Part shown: piece by piece, positions 1 to 8,137 of the stretch
How the letters are laid out: each line of letters opens with the position of its first letter
Numbering within the stretch: position 1 is the stretch's first letter
Assembly: GCF_002727065.1 (NCBI RefSeq)
Contig: NZ_PDVP01000010.1
Coordinates: 62,001 to 126,000, forward strand
Source: Zhengella mangrovi
GTDB taxonomy: Bacteria > Pseudomonadota > Alphaproteobacteria > Rhizobiales > Rhizobiaceae
DNA length: 64,000 nucleotides
Reading direction: 5' to 3'
Notes under the pieces: model-generated
Told to the model about the DNA's origin: nothing
What the model saw: the letters and a program-made list of their open reading frames with translations, nothing else
Databases searched by the model: none
Translations under genes and position numbers: made by a program

Positions 1-345
1 CACACACCATCGCTGCTCTGGGAAGTCACCTTCTTCGAATTCTTCGTGGTCACCTGCGTGCTGGGCGGCGGGGCTGCCTGGATGACCGGGCGCGCCGTGG
101 CCAACACCTGGAAACCGATGGCGAGCTTCGGGCTGTACATCCTGCTGCTGGCTGCGGCAGTTCGTTTCATCCACTTCTCGCTCTTCCAGGGTAGCCTGAT
201 CGCGCCGTGGTACTACATGGTCGACCTGATCGTCCTGGCGATCATCGGCTATGGCGGCTACCGCTACACCCGCGCGGGCCAGATGGCCGAACAATACCGG
301 TTCACATTCGACCGCAGCGGGCCTTTTGCCTGGCGGCGGCGCTGA
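1..345 (+). CDS. DUF6867 family small membrane protein, 5' truncated
   Basis: The open frame runs in from the left edge and stops at 343-345, so the start lies just outside the window and probably only a few residues are missing. About 114 residues remain. Three hydrophobic segments are visible (roughly residues 10-27, 38-56 and 68-86), followed by a basic tail ending WRRR. The pattern GGGAAW-TGRA and an RFIHF motif match my memory of DUF6867, a family found beside branched-chain amino acid ABC transporter genes in Hyphomicrobiales. The binding-protein gene downstream fits that context. The molecular function is unknown; an accessory role in the transporter is inference from position only. 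Confidence 0.75.
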   Translation, partial: HTPSLLWEVTFFEFFVVTCVLGGGAAWMTGRAVANTWKPMASFGLYILLLAAAVRFIHFSLFQGSLIAPWYYMVDLIVLAIIGYGGYRYTRAGQMAEQYRFTFDRSGPFAWRRR

Positions 346-350
346 CGACC

Positions 351-409
351 CGTTCTGCCTATCGGGTTAATCCTGATGAAAAAAGAAGCAAAAACAGTTT
401 GGCAGAACG
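351..409. repeat. Long-loop inverted repeat between DUF6867 gene and livK-like gene
   Basis: CGTTCTGCC at 351-359 pairs perfectly with GGCAGAACG at 401-409 across a 41-base loop, and is followed by a T-rich run. It lies 6 bases after the upstream stop codon and 127 bases before the next start. It could be a leader or 3'-end structure; the long loop makes a classical terminator unlikely. Confidence 0.4.
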
Positions 410-535
410 CTTTATTTCCTTTCCGTTTTGGGCTTTGATGCCTCTCAAGCGGACGGGCAATCCGCACAGCCGGCAGCCGGACCATCACCCGCCGCGCCGG
501 CCGTAAAACTTTCAAGGGTGCAAATGGGAGTCATC

Positions 536-1633
536 ATGAAAAAAGCACTTCTTGCTGGCGTCGCGCTCAGCTTTGCGTTTTCCACTCCGGTCCTGGCCGA
601 CATTATCATCGCGACCGCGGGTCCGATGACCGGCCAGTACGCGTCCTTCGGCGAACAGATGAAGACCGGTGCCGAACAGGCCGTGGCCGACATCAATGCC
701 GCCGGCGGCGTGAACGGCGAAATGCTGAAGCTGCAGGTCGGCGACGATGCCTGCGATCCGAAGCAGGCCGTTGCCGTTGCGAACCAGTTCGCCGGCGAGG
801 GCGTCGTCTTCGTGGCCGGTCACTTCTGCTCGGGTTCCTCGATCCCGGCGTCGGCCGTGTACGCGGACGAAGGCATCGTGCAGATCTCGCCGGCCTCGAC
901 CAACCCGAAGTTCACCGACGAGCGCCCCGGCCCGGGCATCTACCGCGTCTGCGGCCGCGATGACCAGCAGGGCGAAGTTGCCGGCAAGTACCTGATGGAC
1001 CACTTTGCCGACAAGAAGATCGCCTTCATCCACGACAAGACCGCCTACGGCAAGGGTCTCGCCGATGCGACGATGGCGGCTTTCGAAGCCAACGGCGGCA
1101 AGCCGGCCCTTTACGAAGCCTACACGGCCGGTGAAAAGGACTACTCGGCGCTCATCTCCAAGCTCAAGGCCGAAGGCATCGGCGTTCTCTACGTCGGTGG
1201 CTACCACACCGAGGCCGGCCTGATGGCCCGCCAGGCCAAGGAGCAGGGCATGGACCTGCAGCTGGTCTCCGGTGACGCGCTGGTGACCGACGAGTACTGG
1301 GCGATCACCGGCGATGCCGGCGAAGGCACGCTGATGACCTTCTCGCCGGATCCGCGCGGTTACCCGGAAGCCAAGGCCGTGGTGGACAAGCTGGAAGCTG
1401 CCGGCAAGACCACCGAGGGCTACGTGCTCTACACCTATGCTGCCATCCAGACCTGGGCCGACGCCGTGAAGGCCGCCGGTTCGACCGACTTCGACGCCGT
1501 CACCAAGGCGCTGAACGAGGGCAAGTTCAACACGGTTCTCGGCGAACTGTCCTTCGACGACAAGGGCGACGTGACGCTGCCGGGCTACGTGTTCTACGAA
1601 TGGCATGACGGCAAGTACAACCAGATGAAGTGA
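536..1633 (+). CDS. Branched-chain amino acid ABC transporter substrate-binding protein (LivK-type)
   Basis: This 365-residue periplasmic binding protein has a signal peptide (MKKALLAGVALSF, cleavage probably after VLA) followed by the type I fold typical of Leu/Ile/Val receptors. The pattern GPMTGQYASFGEQMKTGAEQ near the mature N-terminus and a later KTAYGKGLAD segment are family hallmarks. The start at 536 is chosen because GGGAG lies 5 bases upstream and the signal peptide begins there; an in-frame codon at 428 would add an unlikely extension. It would capture branched-chain amino acids for a LivHMGF-type importer, whose other genes presumably lie left of the window. A strong terminator follows, so it is probably the last gene of its operon or is transcribed alone. 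Confidence 0.92.
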   Translation: MKKALLAGVALSFAFSTPVLADIIIATAGPMTGQYASFGEQMKTGAEQAVADINAAGGVNGEMLKLQVGDDACDPKQAVAVANQFAGEGVVFVAGHFCSGSSIPASAVYADEGIVQISPASTNPKFTDERPGPGIYRVCGRDDQQGEVAGKYLMDHFADKKIAFIHDKTAYGKGLADATMAAFEANGGKPALYEAYTAGEKDYSALISKLKAEGIGVLYVGGYHTEAGLMARQAKEQGMDLQLVSGDALVTDEYWAITGDAGEGTLMTFSPDPRGYPEAKAVVDKLEAAGKTTEGYVLYTYAAIQTWADAVKAAGSTDFDAVTKALNEGKFNTVLGELSFDDKGDVTLPGYVFYEWHDGKYNQMK

Positions 1634-1658
1634 TCGACCCGGTCACCTGATCGACAAG

Positions 1659-1688
1659 ACCCGGCCCCTTCGCGGGGCCGGGTTTTTT
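1659..1688 (+). terminator. Intrinsic terminator after livK-like gene
   Basis: A perfect 10-bp stem (1659-1668 with 1674-1683, ACCCGGCCCC and its complement) with a 5-base loop runs into six Ts at 1683-1688, 25 bases after the stop codon. Confidence 0.9.
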
Positions 1689-1781
1689 ATTGCCGGCTGC
1701 CGGCAGGATCCAACATTTGGACGGGGCCCGATTTTGGCTCTGGCATTCTCCGGCAAAGAACTCTACGACTTAACGATCGTT

Positions 1782-1810
1782 TTGCATTGCAGCACGGCCT
1801 GCGTTATAAA
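1782..1810 (+). promoter_or_regulatory. Probable pyc promoter with overlapping YTGC-N3-GCAR site
   Basis: TTGCAT at 1782-1787 and TATAAA at 1805-1810 are separated by 17 bases, a good sigma-70-type promoter about 38 bases before the pyc start. The -35 hexamer is embedded in TTGC-ATT-GCAG (1782-1792). That fits the CTGC-N3-GCAG-like motif described for the PHB regulator PhaR, and a related motif occurs upstream of bdhA here. The promoter is read directly from the sequence; control by PhaR is inference. Confidence 0.6.
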
Positions 1811-1847
1811 ATGCAGACTTCAACCGATTTAAACGGAGAGCTTCGCC

Positions 1848-4800
1848 TTGGCCATCCGCAAGATTCTCGTCGCCAACCGGTCCGAAATCGCCATCCGCGT
1901 ATTCCGCGCGGCCAACGAACTGGGCATGAAAACCGTCGCGATCTGGGCCGAGGAGGACAAGTATTCGCTGCACCGGTTCAAGGCCGACGAGAGCTACCAG
2001 ATCGGCCGCGGCCCGCACCTTGAGCGCGAACTCGGACCCATCGAGGCCTACCTGTCGATCGACGAGGTCATCCGGGTGGCAAAGCTCTCCGGCGCCGACG
2101 CGATCCATCCCGGCTACGGCCTGCTTTCCGAAAGCCCGGAATTCGCCGAGGCCTGCGCCGACAACGGCATCATCTTCATCGGGCCGCGGCCCGATACCAT
2201 GCGGCGGCTCGGCAACAAGGTGGCGGCACGCAACCTTGCCGTCGAGATCGGCGTGCCGGTCGTGCCGGCGACGGAACCCTTGCCGGACGACATGGACCAG
2301 GTCCGTGCCATGGCGGAGGCGGTCGGCTTTCCGGTCATGCTCAAGGCATCCTGGGGCGGTGGCGGACGCGGCATGCGCGTCATCCGCTCGGAAAAGGACC
2401 TTGCGCGCGAGGTGACGGAAGCCAAGCGGGAAGCCAAGGCCGCCTTCGGCAAGGACGAGGTCTACCTCGAGAAACTCGTCGAACGGGCCCGTCACGTGGA
2501 AGTCCAGGTGCTCGGCGACACGCATGGCAATGCGGTCCACCTGTTCGAGCGTGACTGCTCCATCCAGCGGCGCAACCAGAAGGTCGTTGAACGCGCTCCG
2601 GCGCCCTACCTCGACGACGCCAAGCGGAAGGAACTGCCCGGCTACGCGCTGAAGATCGCCGGTGCGACCGATTACGTTGGCGCAGGGACGGTCGAATTCC
2701 TGATGGATGCGGACACCGGCGCGTTCTACTTCATCGAAGTGAACCCGCGCATCCAGGTGGAACACACGGTGACCGAGGAGGTCACCGGGATCGATATCGT
2801 CAAGGCGCAGATCCACATCCTCGAGGGCGCGGCCATCGGGACACCGGCCTCCGGCGTTCCGGCGCAGGAAAACATCTGGCTCAACGGCCATGCCCTGCAG
2901 TGCCGCATCACGACAGAAGACCCGGAGCAGAACTTCATCCCCGACTACGGGCGGATCACCGCCTATCGCGGCGCGACCGGGTTCGGGATCCGGCTGGACG
3001 GCGGCACCGCCTATTCGGGTGCGGTGATCACGCGCTACTACGATCCGCTGCTGGAAAAGGTGACGGCCTGGGCGCCGACGCCGGAGGAGGCGATCCTGCG
3101 CATGGATCGCGCGCTGCGCGAGTTCCGCATCCGCGGCGTCGCGACCAACCTGACGTTCCTGGAAGCCATCATCGGGCATCCGAAGTTCCGCGACAATTCC
3201 TACACCACCAAGTTCATCGACAACACGCCGGAGCTGTTCGACCAGGTGAAACGGCGGGACCGCGCCACCAAGCTGCTCAACTATCTCGCCGACGTTTCGG
3301 TCAACGGGCACCCCGAGGCGCGCGGGCGCCCCGAACCCAAGGCGGACGCGGCGGCGCCGATCGTTCCCTTCATCGGCGGCGACGTACCGGAGGGGACCAA
3401 GCAGCGGCTGGACCGCGACGGACCGGAGAAGTTCGCCGAATGGATGCGCGGCGAAACGCGGGTGCTGATGACCGACACGACCATGCGCGACGGTCACCAG
3501 TCGCTGCTGGCCACCCGCATGCGGACGCATGACATCGCCCGCGTCGCCGGGACCTATGCCCGTGCGCTGCCACAACTGCTGTCGCTGGAATGCTGGGGCG
3601 GGGCGACGTTCGACGTTTCCATGCGCTTCCTGACCGAGGATCCGTGGGAGCGGCTGGCGCTGGTCCGCGAAGGCGCGCCGAACCTGCTGCTCCAGATGCT
3701 GCTGCGGGGGGCGAACGGTGTCGGCTATACCAACTATCCCGACAACGTGGTGAAACACTTCGTTCGCCAGGCTGCTGCCGGCGGCGTCGATCTCTTCCGA
3801 GTCTTCGACTGCCTGAACTGGGTGGAGAACATGCGCGTGTCGATGGACGCGGTCCGCGAGGAAGGCAAGCTGTGCGAGGCGACGATCTGCTACACCGGCG
3901 ACCTGCTCGACGGCAGCCGGCCGCAGTACGACCTGAAATACTACCTCGGTCTTGCGCGCGAACTGGAAGCGGCGGGCGCGCATATCATCGCGGTCAAGGA
4001 CATGGCGGGGCTGCTGAAGCCGGCCGCGGCGCGTGTGCTGTTCAAGGCGCTGCGCGAGGAAACCGGACTGCCGATCCATTTCCACACCCATGACACGTCC
4101 GGCATCTCGGCGGCGACGGTGCTGGCGGCCGTGGACTCGGGCGTCGATGCCGTCGACGCGGCCATGGATGCGCTGTCGGGCAACACGTCTCAGCCCTGCC
4201 TCGGCTCCATCGTCGAGGCCCTCAAGGGGTCGGAGCGCGACCCCGGTCTCGATCCGGAATGGATCCGGCGCATTTCCTTCTACTGGGAGGCGGTGCGCAA
4301 CCAGTACGCGGCCTTCGAAAGCGACCTGAAGGGGCCCGCGTCCGAGGTCTACCTGCACGAAATGCCGGGCGGGCAGTTCACCAACCTGAAGGAGCAGGCC
4401 CGTTCGCTGGGGCTGGAAACGCGCTGGCACGAGGTGGCGCGGGCCTATCACGATGCCAACCTGATGTTCGGCGACATCGTCAAGGTCACGCCCTCGTCCA
4501 AGGTGGTGGGCGACATGGCGCTGATGATGGTCAGCCAGGACCTGACGGTGGCTGACGTGGAAAACCCGTCCAAGGATATCGCCTTTCCGGACTCCGTCGT
4601 TTCGATGCTGAAAGGCGATCTCGGCCAGCCGCCCGCGGGATGGCCGGCCGGCCTGCAGAAGAAGGCGCTCAAGGGCGACGCGGCCTATACCGTCCGCCCC
4701 GGCGCGCTGCTGGAGGACGCCGACCTCGACGCGCTGCGCAAGGAACTGGCGGAAAAGCTCGACCGCGACGTCAGCGAGTTCGAGTTTGCCTCGTGGCTGA

Positions 4801-5309
4801 TGTATCCGAAGGTCTTCACGGATTTCGCCCTGGCGTCGGAGGACTATGGCCCGGTCAGCGTGTTGCCGACCCCGGTCTATTTCTACGGCATCGAGCCGGA
4901 GCAGGAGATCTTCGTCGACCTGGAAAAGGGCAAGACGCTGGTGATCCGGTGCCTGGCCATCGGCGAGACCGACGAGACCGGCATGCGCACGGTGTTCTTC
5001 GAACTGAACGGCCAGCCGCGCCGCGTCAGGGTGCCGGACCGCATCCACGGCGCCTCGGCCGCCAAGGCACGGCCCAAGGCGGAGGCAGGCAACGAGACCC
5101 ATGTCGGCGCGCCGATGCCCGGCGTCATCTCGACGATCGCTGTCGCAGCCGGCCAGGCGGTGAAGGCGGGCGACGTGCTGGTCTCCATCGAGGCCATGAA
5201 GATGGAGACGGCGCTCCATGCCGAGCGCGACGGCACGATTGCCGAGGTGCTCGTGCACGCCGGCGACCAGATCGACGCTAAGGACCTGCTGGTGCGTTTC
5301 GAGGCCTGA
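1848..5309 (+). CDS. pyc: Pyruvate carboxylase
   Basis: This 1153-residue single-chain pyruvate carboxylase converts pyruvate, bicarbonate and ATP to oxaloacetate (anaplerosis, gluconeogenesis). The order is biotin carboxylase with ATP-grasp (about 1-460; the glycine-rich loop KASWGGGGRGMR is visible), the carboxyltransferase TIM barrel (about 530-800; motif TTMRDGHQSLLATRMR with metal-binding HTHD), the PYC/OADA linker domain, and a C-terminal biotinyl domain with EAMKMET. The biotinylated lysine is about residue 1118. Length is full for the family. The start is TTG at 1848: GGAG lies at 1835-1838, family proteins begin at MAIRKILVANRSE, and the nearby ATG at 1811 is out of frame. The gene is preceded by its own promoter and looks monocistronic. 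Confidence 0.98.
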   Translation: MAIRKILVANRSEIAIRVFRAANELGMKTVAIWAEEDKYSLHRFKADESYQIGRGPHLERELGPIEAYLSIDEVIRVAKLSGADAIHPGYGLLSESPEFAEACADNGIIFIGPRPDTMRRLGNKVAARNLAVEIGVPVVPATEPLPDDMDQVRAMAEAVGFPVMLKASWGGGGRGMRVIRSEKDLAREVTEAKREAKAAFGKDEVYLEKLVERARHVEVQVLGDTHGNAVHLFERDCSIQRRNQKVVERAPAPYLDDAKRKELPGYALKIAGATDYVGAGTVEFLMDADTGAFYFIEVNPRIQVEHTVTEEVTGIDIVKAQIHILEGAAIGTPASGVPAQENIWLNGHALQCRITTEDPEQNFIPDYGRITAYRGATGFGIRLDGGTAYSGAVITRYYDPLLEKVTAWAPTPEEAILRMDRALREFRIRGVATNLTFLEAIIGHPKFRDNSYTTKFIDNTPELFDQVKRRDRATKLLNYLADVSVNGHPEARGRPEPKADAAAPIVPFIGGDVPEGTKQRLDRDGPEKFAEWMRGETRVLMTDTTMRDGHQSLLATRMRTHDIARVAGTYARALPQLLSLECWGGATFDVSMRFLTEDPWERLALVREGAPNLLLQMLLRGANGVGYTNYPDNVVKHFVRQAAAGGVDLFRVFDCLNWVENMRVSMDAVREEGKLCEATICYTGDLLDGSRPQYDLKYYLGLARELEAAGAHIIAVKDMAGLLKPAAARVLFKALREETGLPIHFHTHDTSGISAATVLAAVDSGVDAVDAAMDALSGNTSQPCLGSIVEALKGSERDPGLDPEWIRRISFYWEAVRNQYAAFESDLKGPASEVYLHEMPGGQFTNLKEQARSLGLETRWHEVARAYHDANLMFGDIVKVTPSSKVVGDMALMMVSQDLTVADVENPSKDIAFPDSVVSMLKGDLGQPPAGWPAGLQKKALKGDAAYTVRPGALLEDADLDALRKELAEKLDRDVSEFEFASWLMYPKVFTDFALASEDYGPVSVLPTPVYFYGIEPEQEIFVDLEKGKTLVIRCLAIGETDETGMRTVFFELNGQPRRVRVPDRIHGASAAKARPKAEAGNETHVGAPMPGVISTIAVAAGQAVKAGDVLVSIEAMKMETALHAERDGTIAEVLVHAGDQIDAKDLLVRFEA

Positions 5310-5332
5310 CGCCTTCTCGCCGGCGCGGCGGT

Positions 5333-6229
5333 TCAGGCGCCGGTGGCCAGCGGCAGGGCCGACAACGCCGCGGCTAGGAAGTCGTATGCGCGGCGGATGC
5401 GCAGGCTCGTCCGCAATTCGCGGTGCACGGCAAGATGCATGTGCAGCGGCGGCAATGGCAGGTCAGGCAGGATGCGCACGACGCGGGGAGATTGCAGCCC
5501 GGCGTAAAGCTGGTTGAACCCGATCCCGGCACCGGCCTCCACCATCCGCCAGTGCAGCACCTGGTCGTCGGTTCGCACCGGGAAGAAGTCGCGCGTGAGC
5601 TTCCAGCCCATGGCCTGGAAGCCCTGGATGATCAGGTCGTCCCGGTCGTAACCGACGATGGCGTGATGCAGCAGGTCCTCGGGCGCTTGAAGCGGCGGCG
5701 CATTTTCCAGGTAGGAGGGCGACGCAAAGGCCCCCATGGCCACGACGGCGATCTTCTTCGAAATCAGTTCCGCCTGCGCCGGTTCGGTCATGCGGATGGC
5801 GATGTCGGCGTCGCGCGTCAGCAGGTTCTGGATCTGGTTGGAGGCGACGATTTCCACCTGCAAGCCGGGTTCGGCCCTGCGCAGGGCCGTGACAATGTCC
5901 GGCAGGAGAAGGTGGGCGACGATCTGGCTGGCGGCTATGCGCACCGTGCCGGCCACCTCCTGCGAAGCTCCCGTCGCTGTCATCGAAAGCGCGGCCGTGT
6001 CGGCAGCGATGCGGCGGGCGTGATCCAGCAGGGCCGAGCCGGCGTCGGTCAGGATCATGCCGCGGGGGATGCGTTCGAACAGGGTCACGCCGAGCCGGTC
6101 TTCCAGTTCCGTGACATGGCGGCCAAGGGTGGGCTGGCTGGCCTTCAGGCGCCGCGCGGCGGCCGAGAGCGAACCGGTTTCGGCCACGGCCAGGAAGCTC
6201 TTGATCAGGTTCCAGTCGAAATCGTCCAT
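5333..6229 (-). CDS. LysR-family transcriptional regulator
   Basis: This is a 298-residue LysR-type regulator. The N-terminal winged helix-turn-helix spans about residues 1-60 (FLAVAETGSLSAAARRL, then QPTLGRHVTELEDRLG), followed by a periplasmic-binding-protein-like effector domain. I chose ATG 6229 (MDDFDWNLIKSF) because it matches the usual start of this subfamily and GGG lies 6-8 bases upstream; ATG 6244 would add five residues without a ribosome binding site. The gene is divergent from a NAD-dependent reductase gene, the classic LysR arrangement, so it probably controls that gene and itself through the 105-base shared region. The inducer is unknown. It is convergent with pyc. Confidence 0.93.
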   Translation of the reverse strand: MDDFDWNLIKSFLAVAETGSLSAAARRLKASQPTLGRHVTELEDRLGVTLFERIPRGMILTDAGSALLDHARRIAADTAALSMTATGASQEVAGTVRIAASQIVAHLLLPDIVTALRRAEPGLQVEIVASNQIQNLLTRDADIAIRMTEPAQAELISKKIAVVAMGAFASPSYLENAPPLQAPEDLLHHAIVGYDRDDLIIQGFQAMGWKLTRDFFPVRTDDQVLHWRMVEAGAGIGFNQLYAGLQSPRVVRILPDLPLPPLHMHLAVHRELRTSLRIRRAYDFLAAALSALPLATGA

Positions 6230-6246
6230 CGCCAACCCATACATTT

Positions 6247-6286
6247 ATGAATAGACATTCTGCATATTCTGCGAATTTTCATTCAT
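6247..6286. promoter_or_regulatory. Candidate LysR operator in divergent promoter region
   Basis: The region holds ATGAAT at 6247-6252 mirrored by ATTCAT at 6281-6286. Inside are two ATTCTGC copies 9 bp apart (6257-6263, 6266-6272), the second forming ATTC-TGC-GAAT. This AT-rich symmetry between a LysR gene and its divergent partner is where a LysR tetramer would be expected to bind. The exact site is inference. Confidence 0.45.
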
Positions 6287-6334
6287 TGATAGCGTGATTA
6301 GATTTCTCCCATCAAGAGATGAAGGAGCGAAATC

Positions 6335-7291
6335 ATGTCAACCATCGCAATCATCGGCGCCGCCGGACACATCGGGTACGCGTCATCGGAAGCCTTCGCG
6401 CGGGCCGGCTGGACCGTGAAGGCCGTCGGGCGCGGCAAGCGGGTCCACGAGATGCCGGCCGGCGTCACGCCGGTCCAGGGCGATGCCTTCGACCGGGCCA
6501 GCCTGACCGCGGCAACCGCCGGGGCCGACGTCATCCTGCATGCCGCCAACCCGCCCTATGACAAGTGGGAAATGACCGTCCTGCCGATGATGGAAAACGC
6601 GATCGCGGCCGCGAAGGCGCATGGCGCAACCCTGATGCTGCCGGGCAATATCTACAATTTCGGCGTCGAGATCGGGCTGGACGTGGCGGAGGATGCCCCG
6701 CAGATCCCGTCGACCGGCAAGGCGCGGATCCGCATTGCCATGGAAGAGCGGCTGGCCCGCGCGGCGCGGGAAGAGGGGGTGCAGGTGATCATCCTGCGCG
6801 CCGGCGACTTCTTCGGCGGTCCGAAGGGCGGCACCTGGATGGACATGATGATCCTGAAGGACCTGAAGAAGAACACGTTCACCTGGCCCGGTCCCTGGGA
6901 TATGCCGCATGCGTTTGCCTATCTGCCGGACCTGGCGCAGGCCTTCGTGGCGCTGGCCGACAAGCGCGGCACGCTTGGCCGGTTCGAGCGGTTTCATTTC
7001 GCCGGGCACACGCTGACCGGCGAGGAAATGCAGGCGGCTGCGGAAGCGGCGAGCGGCCGCAAGCTGAAGCGCGCCAACGTGAACTGGATGGTGCTGAAGC
7101 TCGCCGGCCTGTTCATGCCGGTGGTGCGCGAGGTGATCAAGATGAGCTACCTGTGGCGGACGGCGCATTCGCTGGACGGATCGCACCTGGAAGCGACCGT
7201 CGGGCCGCTGCCCACGACCCCGCCGGCAAAGGCGCTCGCCGAAGCCATCGCCGCCCAGAACCTGGATGGCGCGACGAAGCTGGCCGCGTAA
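6335..7291 (+). CDS. NAD(P)-dependent epimerase/reductase family protein (Rossmann fold)
   Basis: This 318-residue protein is of the extended short-chain dehydrogenase or NmrA-like class. The nucleotide-binding loop is IIGAAGHIGYASSEAF at residues about 5-20, and the second strand is rich in G and D (AAGVTPVQGDAFD-like). The catalytic YxxxK of true epimerases is not obvious, so it may be a reductase acting on a nucleotide-sugar or aldehyde-like substrate; I cannot name the substrate. GAAGGAG at 6321-6327 supports the ATG at 6335. Expression is probably controlled by the divergent LysR gene. A terminator follows, so it is a single-gene unit. Confidence 0.8.
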   Translation: MSTIAIIGAAGHIGYASSEAFARAGWTVKAVGRGKRVHEMPAGVTPVQGDAFDRASLTAATAGADVILHAANPPYDKWEMTVLPMMENAIAAAKAHGATLMLPGNIYNFGVEIGLDVAEDAPQIPSTGKARIRIAMEERLARAAREEGVQVIILRAGDFFGGPKGGTWMDMMILKDLKKNTFTWPGPWDMPHAFAYLPDLAQAFVALADKRGTLGRFERFHFAGHTLTGEEMQAAAEAASGRKLKRANVNWMVLKLAGLFMPVVREVIKMSYLWRTAHSLDGSHLEATVGPLPTTPPAKALAEAIAAQNLDGATKLAA

Positions 7292-7310
7292 CATCACAGC
7301 CCCTTTGAAA

Positions 7311-7350
7311 AGCGGCGGCGGACCGGGCAGGTCTGCCGCCGCTGTTTTTT
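7311..7350 (+). terminator. Intrinsic terminator after reductase gene
   Basis: AGCGGCGGC (7311-7319) pairs with GCCGCCGCT (7335-7343) and is followed by TTTTTT at 7345-7350, 19 bases after the stop codon. Confidence 0.85.
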
Positions 7351-7392
7351 CCGGGTCATGCCGGTGCCGCGTGTGCCTGTCCGAGGACCGCC

Positions 7393-7788
7393 TCAGTCTT
7401 CCCGCCTGCCGTTGGGCGGCCTGTCCCGCTCGTAGTGATGGGCGAGGGGAAACGGCGGCAGCCAGGCTTCGCGGCGCACGGTCCACAGTTCGTAGGTCGG
7501 CCGGAAGCGATCCGGAGCATCCAGCGACCCGAGGTTCACCTCGACCTCGTCGCCACTGCAGCCGAACACGGTCGAGCCGCAGCGCGGGCAGAAGAACCGT
7601 CCGGCATAGTCCCGCGTTTCTCCCGTGATCGTCACGGCTTCGCGCGGGAAGATCGCGGAGGCATGGAACAGAGCGCCGTGATGCTTGCGGCAATCCATGC
7701 AATGGCACAACCCGACACGGTGGGGGTGTCCCGTTGCCTCGATCCGTACCTCGCCACACAGGCAACCGCCCGTCACTTTCTCCATCAC
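7393..7788 (-). CDS. GFA family (glutathione-dependent formaldehyde-activating/CENP-V fold) zinc protein
   Basis: The 131-residue protein shows the zinc-binding cysteine layout of the GFA/CENP-V family: GCLCGEVR near residue 8-15, CHCMDCRK near 28-35 and FCPRCGS near 66-72. The prototype (Gfa of Paracoccus) accelerates S-hydroxymethylglutathione formation, but most relatives have no proven activity, so the role here is open. It is cytoplasmic by appearance, with no signal peptide or membrane segment. It stands alone on the minus strand, convergent with the upstream reductase gene. Confidence 0.88.
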   Translation of the reverse strand: MMEKVTGGCLCGEVRIEATGHPHRVGLCHCMDCRKHHGALFHASAIFPREAVTITGETRDYAGRFFCPRCGSTVFGCSGDEVEVNLGSLDAPDRFRPTYELWTVRREAWLPPFPLAHHYERDRPPNGRRED

Positions 7789-7876
7789 ACACCTCCGGGG
7801 CCGCGAAGCGATGACAGTGTCATGTCCGGCGCTTCGGCGATACCCGGGTTGCCAGGCGCCCGTGGACGCCAGCGCG

Positions 7877-8026
7877 TCAGATGCGCCCCAGCAGCATCAG
7901 GATGACGACGATCAGCAGGATCGTGCCGACGATGCCCATCGGTGCGACGCCGAAGCGGCCGCGTGCCGGGATGGCACCGATCAGCAGCAGGACGAGAATG
8001 ATGAGGAGAATGGTGCCAAGCGACAT
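7877..8026 (-). CDS. DUF3309 small membrane peptide (49 aa)
   Basis: This is a 49-residue ORF starting MSLGTILLIILVLLLIGAIP. It has two hydrophobic hairpin segments (about residues 4-18 and 32-46) separated by a short basic turn with RGRFG. This is the DUF3309 pattern: tiny two-helix proteins widespread in proteobacteria, of unknown function. AAAGGGAA lies about 8 bases upstream of the ATG. It sits just downstream of the RND permease gene on the same strand, separated by about 110 bases, so it may be transcribed with it. Confidence 0.8.
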   Translation of the reverse strand: MSLGTILLIILVLLLIGAIPARGRFGVAPMGIVGTILLIVVILMLLGRI

Positions 8027-8137
8027 CGGGTGTTCCCTTTCCGGTTTTCAAACGGAAATGAAACGCCGCTTCGCGCGTGTTGGTTCCCGGGGAAGAGCCG
8101 GCTCATGCCGATGGGCCCGGGCAAGGACCCATCGGGA

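Noticed and set aside
1770-5258. Very long minus-strand open frame antisense to pyc
   Set aside because: It is a shadow of the high-GC pyc gene; its translation is rich in Arg/His/Gly with no domain, whereas the plus strand is a full pyruvate carboxylase.
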